This document shows positions 9,648-18,845 of a stretch of DNA of 64,000 nt, one piece after another. A program made the position numbers and the translations under genes. Under the pieces are notes generated by a model that was not told the origin of the DNA, did no database searches, and saw only the letters and a list, made by a program, of their open reading frames with translations. The stretch spans positions 4,295,735 to 4,359,734 of the forward strand of contig NZ_JAMOFV010000006.1 of assembly GCF_023656515.1 (NCBI RefSeq), given 5' to 3'. Origin of the DNA: Clostridium swellfunianum. Its GTDB lineage: Bacteria > Bacillota > Clostridia > Clostridiales > Clostridiaceae. The stretch's first letter is position 1; every line of letters starts with the position of its first letter.

Positions 9648-11912
9648 CTATACTAATTCAAGCGGTGCTAGACCTAGCATGAAGTTTTTAATTCCTTGCG
9701 TATCAAAAGCAATAGTTAGCTTAACATCACTTCCATCCTTTGATACACTTACTATTGTTCCAACTCCAAATTTTGAGTGTTTTATCTTTCTTCCTAGGGT
9801 TGCTTCTGATGCTGTAAGTGTCTTTCCAGAACTTTGATTACTAGTGGCTGCTACACTATTTAAATTGTACGCTTGGGCACCTGCTCCAACAGTTCTACAA
9901 GGTCCGCTGTTTCCAAAGATTCCGTTTATACTGCCTCTTGCGGGAGCACTTTGATTGCCGCTAAATCCTTTGCTGTAGCTCTTCCCACCTACATACTCTT
10001 TTAAGCCCCCAGGAATTTCATTTAAAAAATCTGAAGGGGTATGCGCTTCTGTTCTTCCGAATACTCTTCTAATTTCTGCAGCAGTCATATAAAGCTGTTC
10101 CTTTGCTCTAGTTATGCCAACATAACAAAGTCTTCTAGATTCCTGCATCTCCTTGTCATTATTCAAAGCTCCCTTTCCTGGGAATATTCCGTTTTCCATA
10201 CCTACCATGAATACTACTGGAAACTCCAAGCCTTTAGCGCTGTGAAGAGTCATAAGCACAACACTGTCTGCAGTTTCATCAAAATTGTCTATATCAGAAA
10301 CAAGGGTAACCTTTTCTAAGAAATCAGCAAGAGAAGTTTCTTCATTTGATTGTTCAAATTCAACCGCTGCAGATACTAATTCCTTAAGGTTTTCTATTCT
10401 GCTTTGGTCTTCAATATCATTAGATTTTTTAAGCTCATTCATATAGCCTGTTTCATCAAGTATAATTTCAATAAGCTCCGAAACTCCCATTTCATCCTTT
10501 CTCCTGATAAAACCATTAATAAGGCTAGTAAACTTATTAATGGAAGCTATAGTTCGTGCTGTAAGTCCTGGTACATACTCAATATCTAAAATTGTACTGT
10601 AAAGCGGTTCCTCATTATTATTTGCAACTTCTTGAATTTTAGCAACAGTTGTTTCTCCAATACTTCTCTTAGGCACATTAATGATTCTTTGAAGACTTAT
10701 ATCATCCAATGGATTGTTTATTAACCTTAAGTACGCAAGAATATCCTTAATTTCCTTTCTGTCGTAGAATTTATGTCCTCCTATAAGTCTATAAGGAATA
10801 TCTCCTTTAATAAAGCTATCTTCAAATATACGAGATTGAGCATTTGTTCTATAAAGTATAGCAAAATCACTAAACCTTCTATCCTCTTCTTTAATTATTC
10901 TCTTTATTTCTGATACAACAAAATCGCTTTCATCATTATCTGAAAAAGCTCTATAAATTTTTATTTTTTCTCCATTTTCGTTTGTAGTTCTTAGAACCTT
11001 ATCTTTTCTTTCGTAATTATTTTTTATTACATTGTTAGCTGCATCTAATATATTTCCTTTAGATCTATAATTCTGTTCAAGCTTAATAACCTTAGCTTCT
11101 GGATAATCTTTTTCAAAATCCAGGATATTTCTAATGTTAGCACCTCTCCACTCGTATATACATTGATCATCATCACCAACAACGCAAATATTTCTGTGAC
11201 CGGCAGATAAAAGCCTTACCAGCTCATACTGAGTCATATTTGTATCCTGATATTCGTCTACCATAATATATCTAAATTTTCTTTGATAAAACTCAAGAAC
11301 ATCTTTGTGCTCTTTAAAAAGCTGAACAGTTTTAAAAATTATATCATCAAAATCTAAGGCATTATTTGCTTTAAGCCTTTTCTGATAAAGAGCATATACA
11401 TCAGCAACTTTATTTAGCCTGAAGTTATGTTCATTTTCTCTTTTATACCTCTCAGGGCTTATCATATTATCCTTAGCATCGCCAATTTTATTTATAATCT
11501 CCTTATCTTCAAGATCCTTTTCATTTATGCTGAGTTCCTTCATACACTGCTTAATAAGGGTTTTTTGGTCAGATGTATCATAAATAACAAAATTCTTGTT
11601 ATATCCAAGCTTATCTATTTCACGTCTTAAAATTCTAACACAGCTTGAGTGGAAGGTTGATACCCACATATTGTCAACTTCATCTCCAACAAGAGCCCTA
11701 ACTCTCTCCTTCATCTCTTGAGCTGCTTTGTTAGTAAAAGTAATTGCTAAAACTTGAGAAGGGTATACCCCTAAATCATTAATCATATGTGCTATTCTAT
11801 AAGTCAGCACTCTCGTTTTACCTGAACCTGCACCAGCAAGTATCAAAAGTGGTCCATTAATAGAAGTTGCCGCTTCATATTGTTCCTTATTTAAAAGCTT
11901 CTGTAAATCCAT
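9648..11912 (-). CDS. pcrA: ATP-dependent DNA helicase PcrA/UvrD
   Basis: This 754-residue SF1A 3'-5' helicase acts in repair and rolling-circle replication. The Q motif (LNKEQ..A), Walker A GAGSGKT (27-33), motif II VDEYQDTN, motif III GDDDQCIYEWRGA, motif IV QNYRSK and motif V/VI segments (TLHSAKGLEF, VGITRAKEQLY) are all present. The C-terminal tail (~690-754) has the KHSKFGVGTIV Tudor-like element that binds RNA polymerase. The open frame continues 25 codons upstream, but the chosen ATG follows AGGAGGG directly and matches the conserved N-terminus. The upstream stretch is a duplicated RBS region. Confidence 0.98.
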   Translation of the reverse strand: MDLQKLLNKEQYEAATSINGPLLILAGAGSGKTRVLTYRIAHMINDLGVYPSQVLAITFTNKAAQEMKERVRALVGDEVDNMWVSTFHSSCVRILRREIDKLGYNKNFVIYDTSDQKTLIKQCMKELSINEKDLEDKEIINKIGDAKDNMISPERYKRENEHNFRLNKVADVYALYQKRLKANNALDFDDIIFKTVQLFKEHKDVLEFYQRKFRYIMVDEYQDTNMTQYELVRLLSAGHRNICVVGDDDQCIYEWRGANIRNILDFEKDYPEAKVIKLEQNYRSKGNILDAANNVIKNNYERKDKVLRTTNENGEKIKIYRAFSDNDESDFVVSEIKRIIKEEDRRFSDFAILYRTNAQSRIFEDSFIKGDIPYRLIGGHKFYDRKEIKDILAYLRLINNPLDDISLQRIINVPKRSIGETTVAKIQEVANNNEEPLYSTILDIEYVPGLTARTIASINKFTSLINGFIRRKDEMGVSELIEIILDETGYMNELKKSNDIEDQSRIENLKELVSAAVEFEQSNEETSLADFLEKVTLVSDIDNFDETADSVVLMTLHSAKGLEFPVVFMVGMENGIFPGKGALNNDKEMQESRRLCYVGITRAKEQLYMTAAEIRRVFGRTEAHTPSDFLNEIPGGLKEYVGGKSYSKGFSGNQSAPARGSINGIFGNSGPCRTVGAGAQAYNLNSVAATSNQSSGKTLTASEATLGRKIKHSKFGVGTIVSVSKDGSDVKLTIAFDTQGIKNFMLGLAPLELV

Positions 11913-11918
11913 CGTTAC

Positions 11919-11987
11919 CCTCCTGTATTCCTTATACTGTACACAAAGATTATCAATCTTCGTGCCTCCTGTATTCCTATACTGCAC
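11919..11987 (-). repeat. Tandem duplication of the pcrA ribosome-binding region
   Basis: Two imperfect direct copies of about 23 bp (11919-11942 and 11965-11987) lie 46 bp apart. Each reads GTRCAGTATA(A)GGAATACAGGAGG on the minus strand, so each contains a complete AGGAGG SD. Only the proximal copy precedes the true pcrA start. Confidence 0.85.
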
Positions 11988-12069
11988 TCAAAATTTTCGT
12001 TATTTTCTACTTAAGCAACATAAACATCAGTTCTGTTTACATACCTTTCATTATATCATATTTTTCCGT

Positions 12070-12110
12070 TTATATAACAAAAACACCTCTAAGTTTTTAC
12101 TTAGAGGTGT
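12070..12110 (-). terminator. Intrinsic terminator after the YerC-like gene
   Basis: The 11-bp stem ACACCTCTAAG/CTTAGAGGTGT encloses a 6-nt loop. On the minus strand TTTTGTTATA follows, 6 bp beyond the yerC-type stop codon. Confidence 0.88.
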
Positions 12111-12115
12111 ACCTT

Positions 12116-12421
12116 TTATTTTTCTCTCCAATTTATTCTTTCAAATACGAGATTATATCCGTCACTTCCATAATTTAAGCATCTGTTTACTCGGCTTATA
12201 GTAGCTGTACTTGCCCCAGTGGTACTTGCTATATCCAAGTATGTTCTCTTTTGCTTAAGCATTTTTGCTACCTCAAGCCTCTGAGCCAAATCCTTAATTT
12301 CATTTATTGTGCATATATCTTCAAAGAATCTATAAACTTCCTCTCTAGTTTTTAAACTCAACACAGCCTCGCAAAGAAAGTTCATTTCTTCACTTTCAAG
12401 CTTTGATTTAAAATCTCCCAT
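12116..12421 (-). CDS. YerC/YecD-family TrpR-related regulator
   Basis: This 101-residue protein is all-helical with a TrpR-type helix-turn-helix at ~55-90 (DLAQRLEVAKML...YLDIASTTGASTATISRVNRCL). The family is found beside pcrA in Bacillus and Clostridium, and the same synteny occurs here (upstream of pcrA, same strand). It presumably binds DNA as a dimer; the effector and targets are unknown. The SD GGGAGG precedes ATG, and its own terminator lies between it and pcrA. Confidence 0.92.
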   Translation of the reverse strand: MGDFKSKLESEEMNFLCEAVLSLKTREEVYRFFEDICTINEIKDLAQRLEVAKMLKQKRTYLDIASTTGASTATISRVNRCLNYGSDGYNLVFERINWREK

Positions 12422-12862
12422 TTTTTATCCTCCCGTATATGTACTTATAATAATAGATGCCCCAATTTAAAACGTTTACTTAATATTATTTTAGCATTTT
12501 TTACTTTATTATTCTATACAATTATTTATATATTTTCAATTACTTATTTACTGCGTTAAATCCCCCTGATATATAGACTATACTTGAAGCTATAAAATAT
12601 ACAGAAGCCTATAATTTCCTAACATGTATTTTAAACAACTATATTCACAAAAAATAAAAACAGCCCTTGGGGCGGGGCTGTTTTAATAAATAAAAAGGGG
12701 GCTATTTAATTCTTTTTATTTATCCTTGCAAAATTATTATATAAGATTGTCTGAAAAAAAACAAGGCTTTTTTGCAAATTAAATTGTAAACTATATGTTA
12801 AATGAATATAATTCATTCATTTTAAGCTTCATTTGTTTATTTTGTTACTTTTTATAATATAA
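12422..12862. other. 441-bp intergenic region with two adjacent stem-loops
   Basis: No coding frame is visible. Besides the GC-rich terminator at 12645-12684, a second stem-loop at 12687-12723 pairs ATAAATAAAAAG with CTTTTTATTTAT around a G-rich loop containing GGGGC. The rest is A/T-rich. The two hairpins back to back may mark the end of a small RNA or the long 3' UTR of the pseudouridine synthase gene; sequence alone does not decide. Confidence 0.5.
12645..12684 (-). terminator. GC-rich intrinsic terminator
   Basis: AAAACAGCCC (12657-12666) pairs with GGGCTGTTTT (12675-12684) around TTGGGGCG. On the minus strand TTTTTATTTTTTG follows, a strong U tract. It lies about 180 bp after the pseudouridine synthase stop and is the best candidate for ending that transcript. 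Confidence 0.8.
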
Positions 12863-13579
12863 TTAAACTTTTTTGAGTAATTCTATTTCCTTTTCCGTTA
12901 ATTCTCGGTATTGTCCCTCGTCTAAGTCTTCAGGAAGCGACAAAGGCCCAAAGCTAATTCTCTTTAAATAAACTACATTCTTACCAACACTGTTAAACAT
13001 TCTTTTAACTTGATGGAATTTTCCTTCTTGTATGGTAACCCTTACCTCAGAACCATTGTCATCTGCAGACAAAATTTCAAGTTTTGCAGGCATGCATTTA
13101 TAGCCATCATCTAAAGTTATCCCACTTTCAAAAGCTTTTATATCGCTTTCCTCTACTTTTTTATCTATTTCAGCATAATAAACCTTATCAACATGCCACT
13201 TTGGAGATATAAGTCTATGATTAAGTTCTCCATCATTTGTTACAAGCAAGAAACCAACAGTATCCTTATCAAGTCTTCCTACAGGAAATGGCTCAAAAAC
13301 CTTGTACTCATCATCAATTAAATCAATAACAGTTTCATCAAATTTGTCAAAGGTTGCAGATACTACCCCTGCAGGCTTATTCATAAGAAGGTATATAAAT
13401 TGCCTGTAATTTACCTTTTCACCTGCTACAATTATTTCACTTTTTTCAGGATCAATTTGCATTGAGCTATCTACAGCAATTTCTCCATCAATCAAAACCT
13501 CTTTATTTTTAACAAGAGCTTTAACCTCTTTTCTGCTTCCATAACCTAAGTTAGCTAATACCTTATCTAGTCTTTCCAT
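12863..13579 (-). CDS. RsuA/RluB-family rRNA pseudouridine synthase
   Basis: This 238-residue enzyme isomerises specific uridines in rRNA. An N-terminal S4 RNA-binding domain (1-60; MERLDKVLANLGYGSRKE) is followed by the catalytic domain. The latter has GRLDKDTVGFLLVTNDG (given in part; catalytic Asp in GRLDKDT) and the C-terminal EGKFHQVKRMF motif. The family includes RsuA (16S) and RluB/E/F (23S). The size and S4 domain fit RsuA, but target assignment is not certain. The start is ATG with GAGGG upstream. Confidence 0.93.
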   Translation of the reverse strand: MERLDKVLANLGYGSRKEVKALVKNKEVLIDGEIAVDSSMQIDPEKSEIIVAGEKVNYRQFIYLLMNKPAGVVSATFDKFDETVIDLIDDEYKVFEPFPVGRLDKDTVGFLLVTNDGELNHRLISPKWHVDKVYYAEIDKKVEESDIKAFESGITLDDGYKCMPAKLEILSADDNGSEVRVTIQEGKFHQVKRMFNSVGKNVVYLKRISFGPLSLPEDLDEGQYRELTEKEIELLKKV

Positions 13580-13617
13580 TTGTATACCCTCACTTTCTAT
13601 TCATATTATAACCTTAC

Positions 13618-13652
13618 GAGCAAAATAAAAACAGCCCATATAGGACTGTTAC
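13618..13652 (-). terminator. Intrinsic terminator after the SLT gene
   Basis: On the minus strand AACAGTCC and GGGCTGTT form an imperfect hairpin around TATAT, followed by TTTTATTTTG. It begins immediately after the stop codon of the lytic transglycosylase gene. Confidence 0.75.
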
Positions 13653-14290
13653 TTATTATAGCTCTGCATTACTTTTCTGACATAGTTTTGAGTTTCTTTG
13701 TAGTTTGGTATTCCTTTATATTTTGCCACAGCACCTGGACCTGCATTATAAGCAGCTAAAGCTAACTCCTTCGAATCTCCATACATATCTAAAAGCTTTC
13801 TAAGATACTTCGTTCCACCCTCTATATTCTGCTCAATATCATATGCATTTGTAACTCCTAATGACTTTGCAGTACCTGGCATAAGCTGCATAAGCCCCAT
13901 AGCTCCTGCCCCAGATTTAGCATCTGGATTAAAGTCTGATTCCTGCTTTATAACTGCTAATATAAGCTTCCTCTCAACTCCATACTTCTTTGAGGCTTTT
14001 TCTACTGCTTCATCAACTGTAAGGTTGTTACTGGTTATATCACTGTCAACTTCGCCCTTAAGGCTAGCAGCCATACTCTCTAAGGATTGTCCACCACCAT
14101 AGCCTAGCTTTGACAAATCCTCCTGGGTAAAGCCTAACATGTCTAAACCGCCTTGGCCATCCTGCATAGCTTTTGTTAAACTTTCCATAACCATCTGAAA
14201 GGAAGAGGACTTTTCTCCTACTATGCTTTTAAAGAGCTGTGTCATTAATTGCATCTGCATAAATTTTTCCACATTATTTTCTACCTTCAA
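13649..14290 (-). CDS. SLT-domain lytic transglycosylase
   Basis: The C-terminal ~115 residues form a Slt70-type goose-lysozyme fold: [12 protein letters not shown] with the catalytic Glu, [19 protein letters not shown]-type [15 protein letters not shown], and [12 protein letters not shown]. Such enzymes cleave the MurNAc-GlcNAc bond to 1,6-anhydro products. The N-terminal ~90 residues (MQLMTQLFK, gene-specific Gln/Met/Gly-rich) contain no recognisable signal peptide, so the export route is unclear. I chose a TTG start preceded by GGGAG with 8-nt spacing; the frame is open to 14356 (TTG) with no better SD. Similar unsignalled SLT proteins occur near clostridial core genes and need not be phage-derived. 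Confidence 0.88.
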   Translation of the reverse strand: MKVENNVEKFMQMQLMTQLFKSIVGEKSSSFQMVMESLTKAMQDGQGGLDMLGFTQEDLSKLGYGGGQSLESMAASLKGEVDSDITSNNLTVDEAVEKASKKYGVERKLILAVIKQESDFNPDAKSGAGAMGLMQLMPGTAKSLGVTNAYDIEQNIEGGTKYLRKLLDMYGDSKELALAAYNAGPGAVAKYKGIPNYKETQNYVRKVMQSYNK

Positions 14291-14375
14291 TTTTTCCACT
14301 CCCATATGGTTTAATGAATTAATTATCTTATACTTCGACATTATTTTCAATAGCAATTATATGCTTATCTTCCTA

Positions 14376-16382
14376 CTACTCAACAACAAACTCAAGCAAA
14401 TCATAATCCTCATAAGCACCTTTTTTTAAGCTGCTTTTACTTAGAGCTAATATTCTATAAGTTCCTTTAGAAAATGGTATGAAGCTGTAATAGTCCTTCT
14501 TGCTGTAATCTTGAATTAAGTTCCATTCTCCTTTATTCATAAGATAAAACTGATAAAGCACATCCTTGCCGCCCTCAGAAGTTACAGTAAAGGTTACCCC
14601 TTTGTTTACTTCCAGTTTTGTGTTATCACAATGTATCTTTGTATTAGTTATCGGTAGTGCATCATGAATCTTGAGTCTAATTTCCTTCTTAACATCAAAT
14701 TCTTTTTCACTCTCTTCATTTTTGGCGTAAAACTCCAAAGTATATAGACCGCTGCATTTAGGAGTGAATACATATTTTTTATCTTTAACGAAATCAGTTT
14801 CCTCTACCTTCTGCCCATTAATACTAAGCACATACTTTACAAGAGTCTGCTTAGTATTTTGAGTAATGACATTATAGGACACAGCATCCCCAACTATATG
14901 ATTTTCCCTTACAGCAGATAAAACATGCTCTATAACTGCTGGCATATAGTTGAACACTTCAATATGTACTATAGAATGGCTATCATATTCCCTGTTAGAG
15001 TACTTATCCTTAACTCTTACTTCCAGTTCATAATTCCCCTTCTCGTTCCCGGTAAAGTTAACCCAATTGCAGGTTCCATAATCAACCTTATTTGTTATCT
15101 TTCCGTTTTTACTCTCTATAAAGCTGTATCGTAAATCTGCTCCCCCGCTAGCAATAACCTTAATATTTAGGATTTCTCCCTTTATAAGCTTGTTGTTCTT
15201 ATCTAGAACAACTTCATTTATAATAACCGGGTCATTGCATTGCTCCTCAATTTTAAAATCCATTGCAGCAAAGCACTCATGATTTCCCTCAAAGGAAGCA
15301 TCTTTAACTAAAAGCTCAATTTTGTAATCTCCGGATTTCCTTGTATTCCATACATATGTATTATTTCTTGTATAGCCTGAATCTTCACCGTAATTACCAT
15401 CAATCTTAAATCTGTATAAAAGTTCTTTTCCGCCACTGACAACTGCCTTAAGAGTTACAGCTGTTTCACAAACCTGTGGAGAATTTAAATCAGCAGCAAA
15501 GCTTTTTATAACTATATCCTTATAAGGCTTTACCTTATAGCTTATAAGAGCTCTATCATCATATTCCTTTTGAGAATACATATCTTTAGCTAGGCACAAA
15601 AGCTTATAATCGCCAGGAGTATTTTCTACAAAACTAACTATCTTCTTTGTCGAGTAGTCTTGAATACAGCTGGCATTTCCGTCAGAATCTATTTTTATAA
15701 ACTTGTATAATACCATTCTGTTATCTTCATGAGCTGCTTCTACCTGAAATATAAGTTCTGCATCAACAAGCATGTCCGATGCTAAAGTCTTAAAATCTAT
15801 TATCTCAAGCTTCTTTATTTCTTCTACCTGAAACTTCACCTTATGGAAATCATCGAATTTGTCTTTCGAATCAAGAGTCTTACATTCAACTAGTATTTCA
15901 TGCTCTCCCGAATCTTTAATGCTCCAAATCAAATTATTATCCGCGCTATAGTCCTTTATAAGTTCCCAATTATCTCTTTCCTTAATCCAGTATCTAAATA
16001 CGCAAGGAGCTTTACTTACTTCTACAATCAAGTTTAATTTTTCTCCAACAGTAAGCTTCTCCTTATCTATATGAATATTCTTAATTAATTTTTCTTCCTC
16101 TTCGCCTATAATATAATCAGCCCTTGAAACATAGTCAAAGGACTTTGTACTATTGGAACTCTTGGCTTGTACCATTATTGTATACTTGCCTTCCTTCTTA
16201 GGAAACCACCTTACACTGTAGTCCTCACTAAAATCTTTCAAGGTTTCCCAAGTTCCATCACTGCCAACTATGAATTTATATAAAAGCTCCTCTTTTGGCT
16301 TTTCTTCTATAGCAATATTAATAGGCTTATCTTTTTCCTGCGGACTTTGTAAATCAAAAACTATATTTATTTCGTTCATCAA
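14376..16382 (-). CDS. Seven-repeat triple-tyrosine (Y_Y_Y) domain protein
   Basis: This 668-residue protein consists of about seven tandem ~90-95-residue beta-sandwich repeats. Each starts with a (L/V)(L/R)Y(K/R/S)F-like strand (LLYKFIV, FRYWIKE, VLYKFIK, LLYRFKI, LRYSFIE, LVKYVLS, VLYQFYL). Each contains a D(Y/F)S or YGT motif and ends in G.Y.(I/L)...(A/V)K. This matches the triple-tyrosine motif family, usually the extracellular sensor part of two-component proteins. Here no signal peptide, membrane segment or kinase domain is visible, so it is either cytoplasmic or exported unconventionally. It is divergent from pullulanase; a glycan-binding role is only a guess. Confidence 0.8.
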   Translation of the reverse strand: MMNEINIVFDLQSPQEKDKPINIAIEEKPKEELLYKFIVGSDGTWETLKDFSEDYSVRWFPKKEGKYTIMVQAKSSNSTKSFDYVSRADYIIGEEEEKLIKNIHIDKEKLTVGEKLNLIVEVSKAPCVFRYWIKERDNWELIKDYSADNNLIWSIKDSGEHEILVECKTLDSKDKFDDFHKVKFQVEEIKKLEIIDFKTLASDMLVDAELIFQVEAAHEDNRMVLYKFIKIDSDGNASCIQDYSTKKIVSFVENTPGDYKLLCLAKDMYSQKEYDDRALISYKVKPYKDIVIKSFAADLNSPQVCETAVTLKAVVSGGKELLYRFKIDGNYGEDSGYTRNNTYVWNTRKSGDYKIELLVKDASFEGNHECFAAMDFKIEEQCNDPVIINEVVLDKNNKLIKGEILNIKVIASGGADLRYSFIESKNGKITNKVDYGTCNWVNFTGNEKGNYELEVRVKDKYSNREYDSHSIVHIEVFNYMPAVIEHVLSAVRENHIVGDAVSYNVITQNTKQTLVKYVLSINGQKVEETDFVKDKKYVFTPKCSGLYTLEFYAKNEESEKEFDVKKEIRLKIHDALPITNTKIHCDNTKLEVNKGVTFTVTSEGGKDVLYQFYLMNKGEWNLIQDYSKKDYYSFIPFSKGTYRILALSKSSLKKGAYEDYDLLEFVVE

Positions 16383-16564
16383 ATTCTCATCCCCTGTTTG
16401 TAATATGCCTCATAATACATTATACTATAATTCCATAATTTGTTATAGACCTTTTTATAAATAATTAATACTTAATACTAGTTCCCACTAAAAATACTTT
16501 AAAATAGTATAATAATAGTATATAATCTTTGGTGCAACGTTTGCACAGAAAGGGGTATGTTTTT

Positions 16565-18697
16565 ATGTTTAATGCAGTTGTTTTAGAATTTAATAAAATA
16601 AAATTGATTCATAAAGAATCTTTTAAAAGCGAAATCCATTCATTTAATATCATAAACGGTGATAGAAATATCAAAGCTGTTGCCGCCCTCTCAGATAACA
16701 ACTCCACAGTTTTACTGCTTGATGAGGAAATTGATATTAAACATGAATGCTTTATTCAATATGAGAATATTAAAATCAAAGCAATATACAGAGAAATATT
16801 CACCTCAGAGGTATTTAACAAAAGATATTTTACATCTGCAGAACTAGGCTGTACCTATAGCCCTGAAAGAACAACCTTCAGCGTTTGGTCCCCTGCTGCT
16901 TCAAGCATAAGCTTACTTCTATATAAAAATGGCGATCCTAATAAAAAAGAAGAGCCTAGAAAGCTTGAAATGCTTGAAAATAATGGTCTTTGGAGTATTA
17001 CTGTTGATCAAGCTCTAAATGGCTTCTTTTATACATATGAAGTAAATGTATACGGAAGTACTAATGAAGCTGTTGATCCATATACAAAAGCTGTAGGTAT
17101 CAATGGTCTTAGAGGTGCGGTAATAGATTTAAAGGACACAAATCCTTCCTGCTTTGAAGACGATCTTTCACCGCAATTAAATAATTTTACAGATGCTATC
17201 ATATACGAAACTTCTATAAGAGATATATCAATTCATCCAGGCAGCGGAATCGAAAACAAGGGAAAATTCCTAGGACTTGCAGAAGAAAATACAAAATCAA
17301 GCACTGGATTATCTACAGGCTTATCTCACATATTAGAACTTGGGGTAACCCATGTACAGCTTATGCCTATATATGACTTCAGCTATGTAAGCACCGATGA
17401 AAGAAACTCTGCAAAGTATAACTGGGGTTATGATCCTCAAAATTATAATGTACCTGAGGGCAGTTATTCAACAAATCCATATGACCCTATTTCAAGAATT
17501 TTAGAGCTCAAAATTCTTATAAAAACCTTGCATGAAAAAGGTTTGTCAGTGAATATGGATGTAGTTTATAATCACGTATTTAACCTTGAAACAGAAAATC
17601 TTGAAAGAATTTTCCCAGGCTATTACTTTAGATTCCTTGAGGATGGAAAACCTTCAAATGGAAGCGGCTGTTCTAATGATACTGCTTCAGAACGTGCTAT
17701 GTTTAGAAGATTTATAGTAGACTCTGTATACTATTGGGCTAAAGAATATCATCTTGACGGTTTCCGCGTTGATCTTATGGGACTTCATGATGTTACTTCA
17801 TTAAATGCTGTAAGAGAAAAGCTTAACACCTTGGGAAGACCTATTATGCTTTACGGTGAGGGCTGGATTCTAAATACTATGCTTAATGATGAGTTAAAGG
17901 CTAATCAGCTTAATTCAAACAAGATGCCTCATATAGGACATTTCAATGATACTATTAGAAATGCAGTAAGAGGAAGTGTATTTATCCATGAGGAAAGAGG
18001 CTTTGCAAGCGGCCAGGAGAATATGGAAGAAATAATAAGTTACTGCGTTACTGGCTGTACAGATTATTCAGGAAAAGGATCATCTTTATTCCAAACTCCT
18101 GATCAAGCAATAAACTATGTTTCAGCTCACGATAACAATACGCTTTGGGATAAATTAGAGCTTTCAACAGGTGAAGACAGCATAGAAACTAGAAAGGAAA
18201 TGCAAAAGCTCTCAAATGCCATAGTTATAACCTCACAAGGAATACCTTTTATTCATTCAGGAGTTGAATTTTGCCGAACCAAATACGGCATTGAGGATAG
18301 CGTTCGCTCAGAAGATAAAGTAAATTGGATGGATTGGAGCAGAAAAGCAGAATTTATTGACGTAGTGGAATATTATAAAGGTCTTATAAAATTAAGAAGA
18401 GAGCATAGCGCCTTTAGAATGAACAGTGTTGAGCAAATAAAAAAACATCTTGAGTTTTTACCTAATTTACCTAGAAATGTTGTTGGTTTTATGCTTAAAA
18501 ATTATGCTAACAATGACACCTGGAAGGATATAATTGTTATCTACAACGCTAATAGAGAAGCATCAATCATTAAAATTCCAGAAGGCAATTGGAAGCTTGC
18601 GGCGGATAAAAACAATATTGGTACTGAAGTGCTAAGAGGCTTTACAGGGCATTCTATAGAAATTGAAGATATAAGCATGAGCATCATATATAGGTGA
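16565..18697 (+). CDS. pulA: Type I pullulanase
   Basis: This 710-residue GH13 debranching enzyme cleaves alpha-1,6 links in pullulan, glycogen and starch. An N-terminal CBM48-like domain (TTFSVWSPAASSISLLLYKNG, in part) precedes the catalytic barrel. The type I signature YNWGYDP is present, as are MDVVYNHV, DGFRVDLMG (nucleophile Asp), LYGEGW (acid/base Glu) and VSAHDNNTLWDKL (third acid). There is no signal peptide, so it is probably intracellular and acts on stored glycogen or imported maltodextrins. The chosen ATG has AAAGGGG upstream; the open frame starts 12 codons earlier without support. Its own terminator follows. Confidence 0.96.
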   Translation: MFNAVVLEFNKIKLIHKESFKSEIHSFNIINGDRNIKAVAALSDNNSTVLLLDEEIDIKHECFIQYENIKIKAIYREIFTSEVFNKRYFTSAELGCTYSPERTTFSVWSPAASSISLLLYKNGDPNKKEEPRKLEMLENNGLWSITVDQALNGFFYTYEVNVYGSTNEAVDPYTKAVGINGLRGAVIDLKDTNPSCFEDDLSPQLNNFTDAIIYETSIRDISIHPGSGIENKGKFLGLAEENTKSSTGLSTGLSHILELGVTHVQLMPIYDFSYVSTDERNSAKYNWGYDPQNYNVPEGSYSTNPYDPISRILELKILIKTLHEKGLSVNMDVVYNHVFNLETENLERIFPGYYFRFLEDGKPSNGSGCSNDTASERAMFRRFIVDSVYYWAKEYHLDGFRVDLMGLHDVTSLNAVREKLNTLGRPIMLYGEGWILNTMLNDELKANQLNSNKMPHIGHFNDTIRNAVRGSVFIHEERGFASGQENMEEIISYCVTGCTDYSGKGSSLFQTPDQAINYVSAHDNNTLWDKLELSTGEDSIETRKEMQKLSNAIVITSQGIPFIHSGVEFCRTKYGIEDSVRSEDKVNWMDWSRKAEFIDVVEYYKGLIKLRREHSAFRMNSVEQIKKHLEFLPNLPRNVVGFMLKNYANNDTWKDIIVIYNANREASIIKIPEGNWKLAADKNNIGTEVLRGFTGHSIEIEDISMSIIYR

Positions 18698-18730
18698 ATA
18701 ATAAAAATTTCTATAGCAACCATATATGAT

Positions 18731-18761
18731 AAGCCTCGGGAAATCTGAGGCTTTTTTTTTA
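18731..18761 (+). terminator. Intrinsic terminator of pulA
   Basis: AAGCCTC/GAGGCTT pair around GGGAAATCT, followed by a run of eight or more T on the plus strand. Confidence 0.93.
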
Positions 18762-18845
18762 TAAAAAATTAATCACAAGTGTCAATAGCCATCTGAATTA
18801 CATAACATGTATTGTGTGCATAATTAATTAAATTGGAGGTAAACT

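Noticed and set aside
13649-14356. SLT-domain protein as a sign of prophage
   Set aside because: No other phage gene, integrase or att-like repeat is nearby, and the neighbours are housekeeping genes on the same strand.
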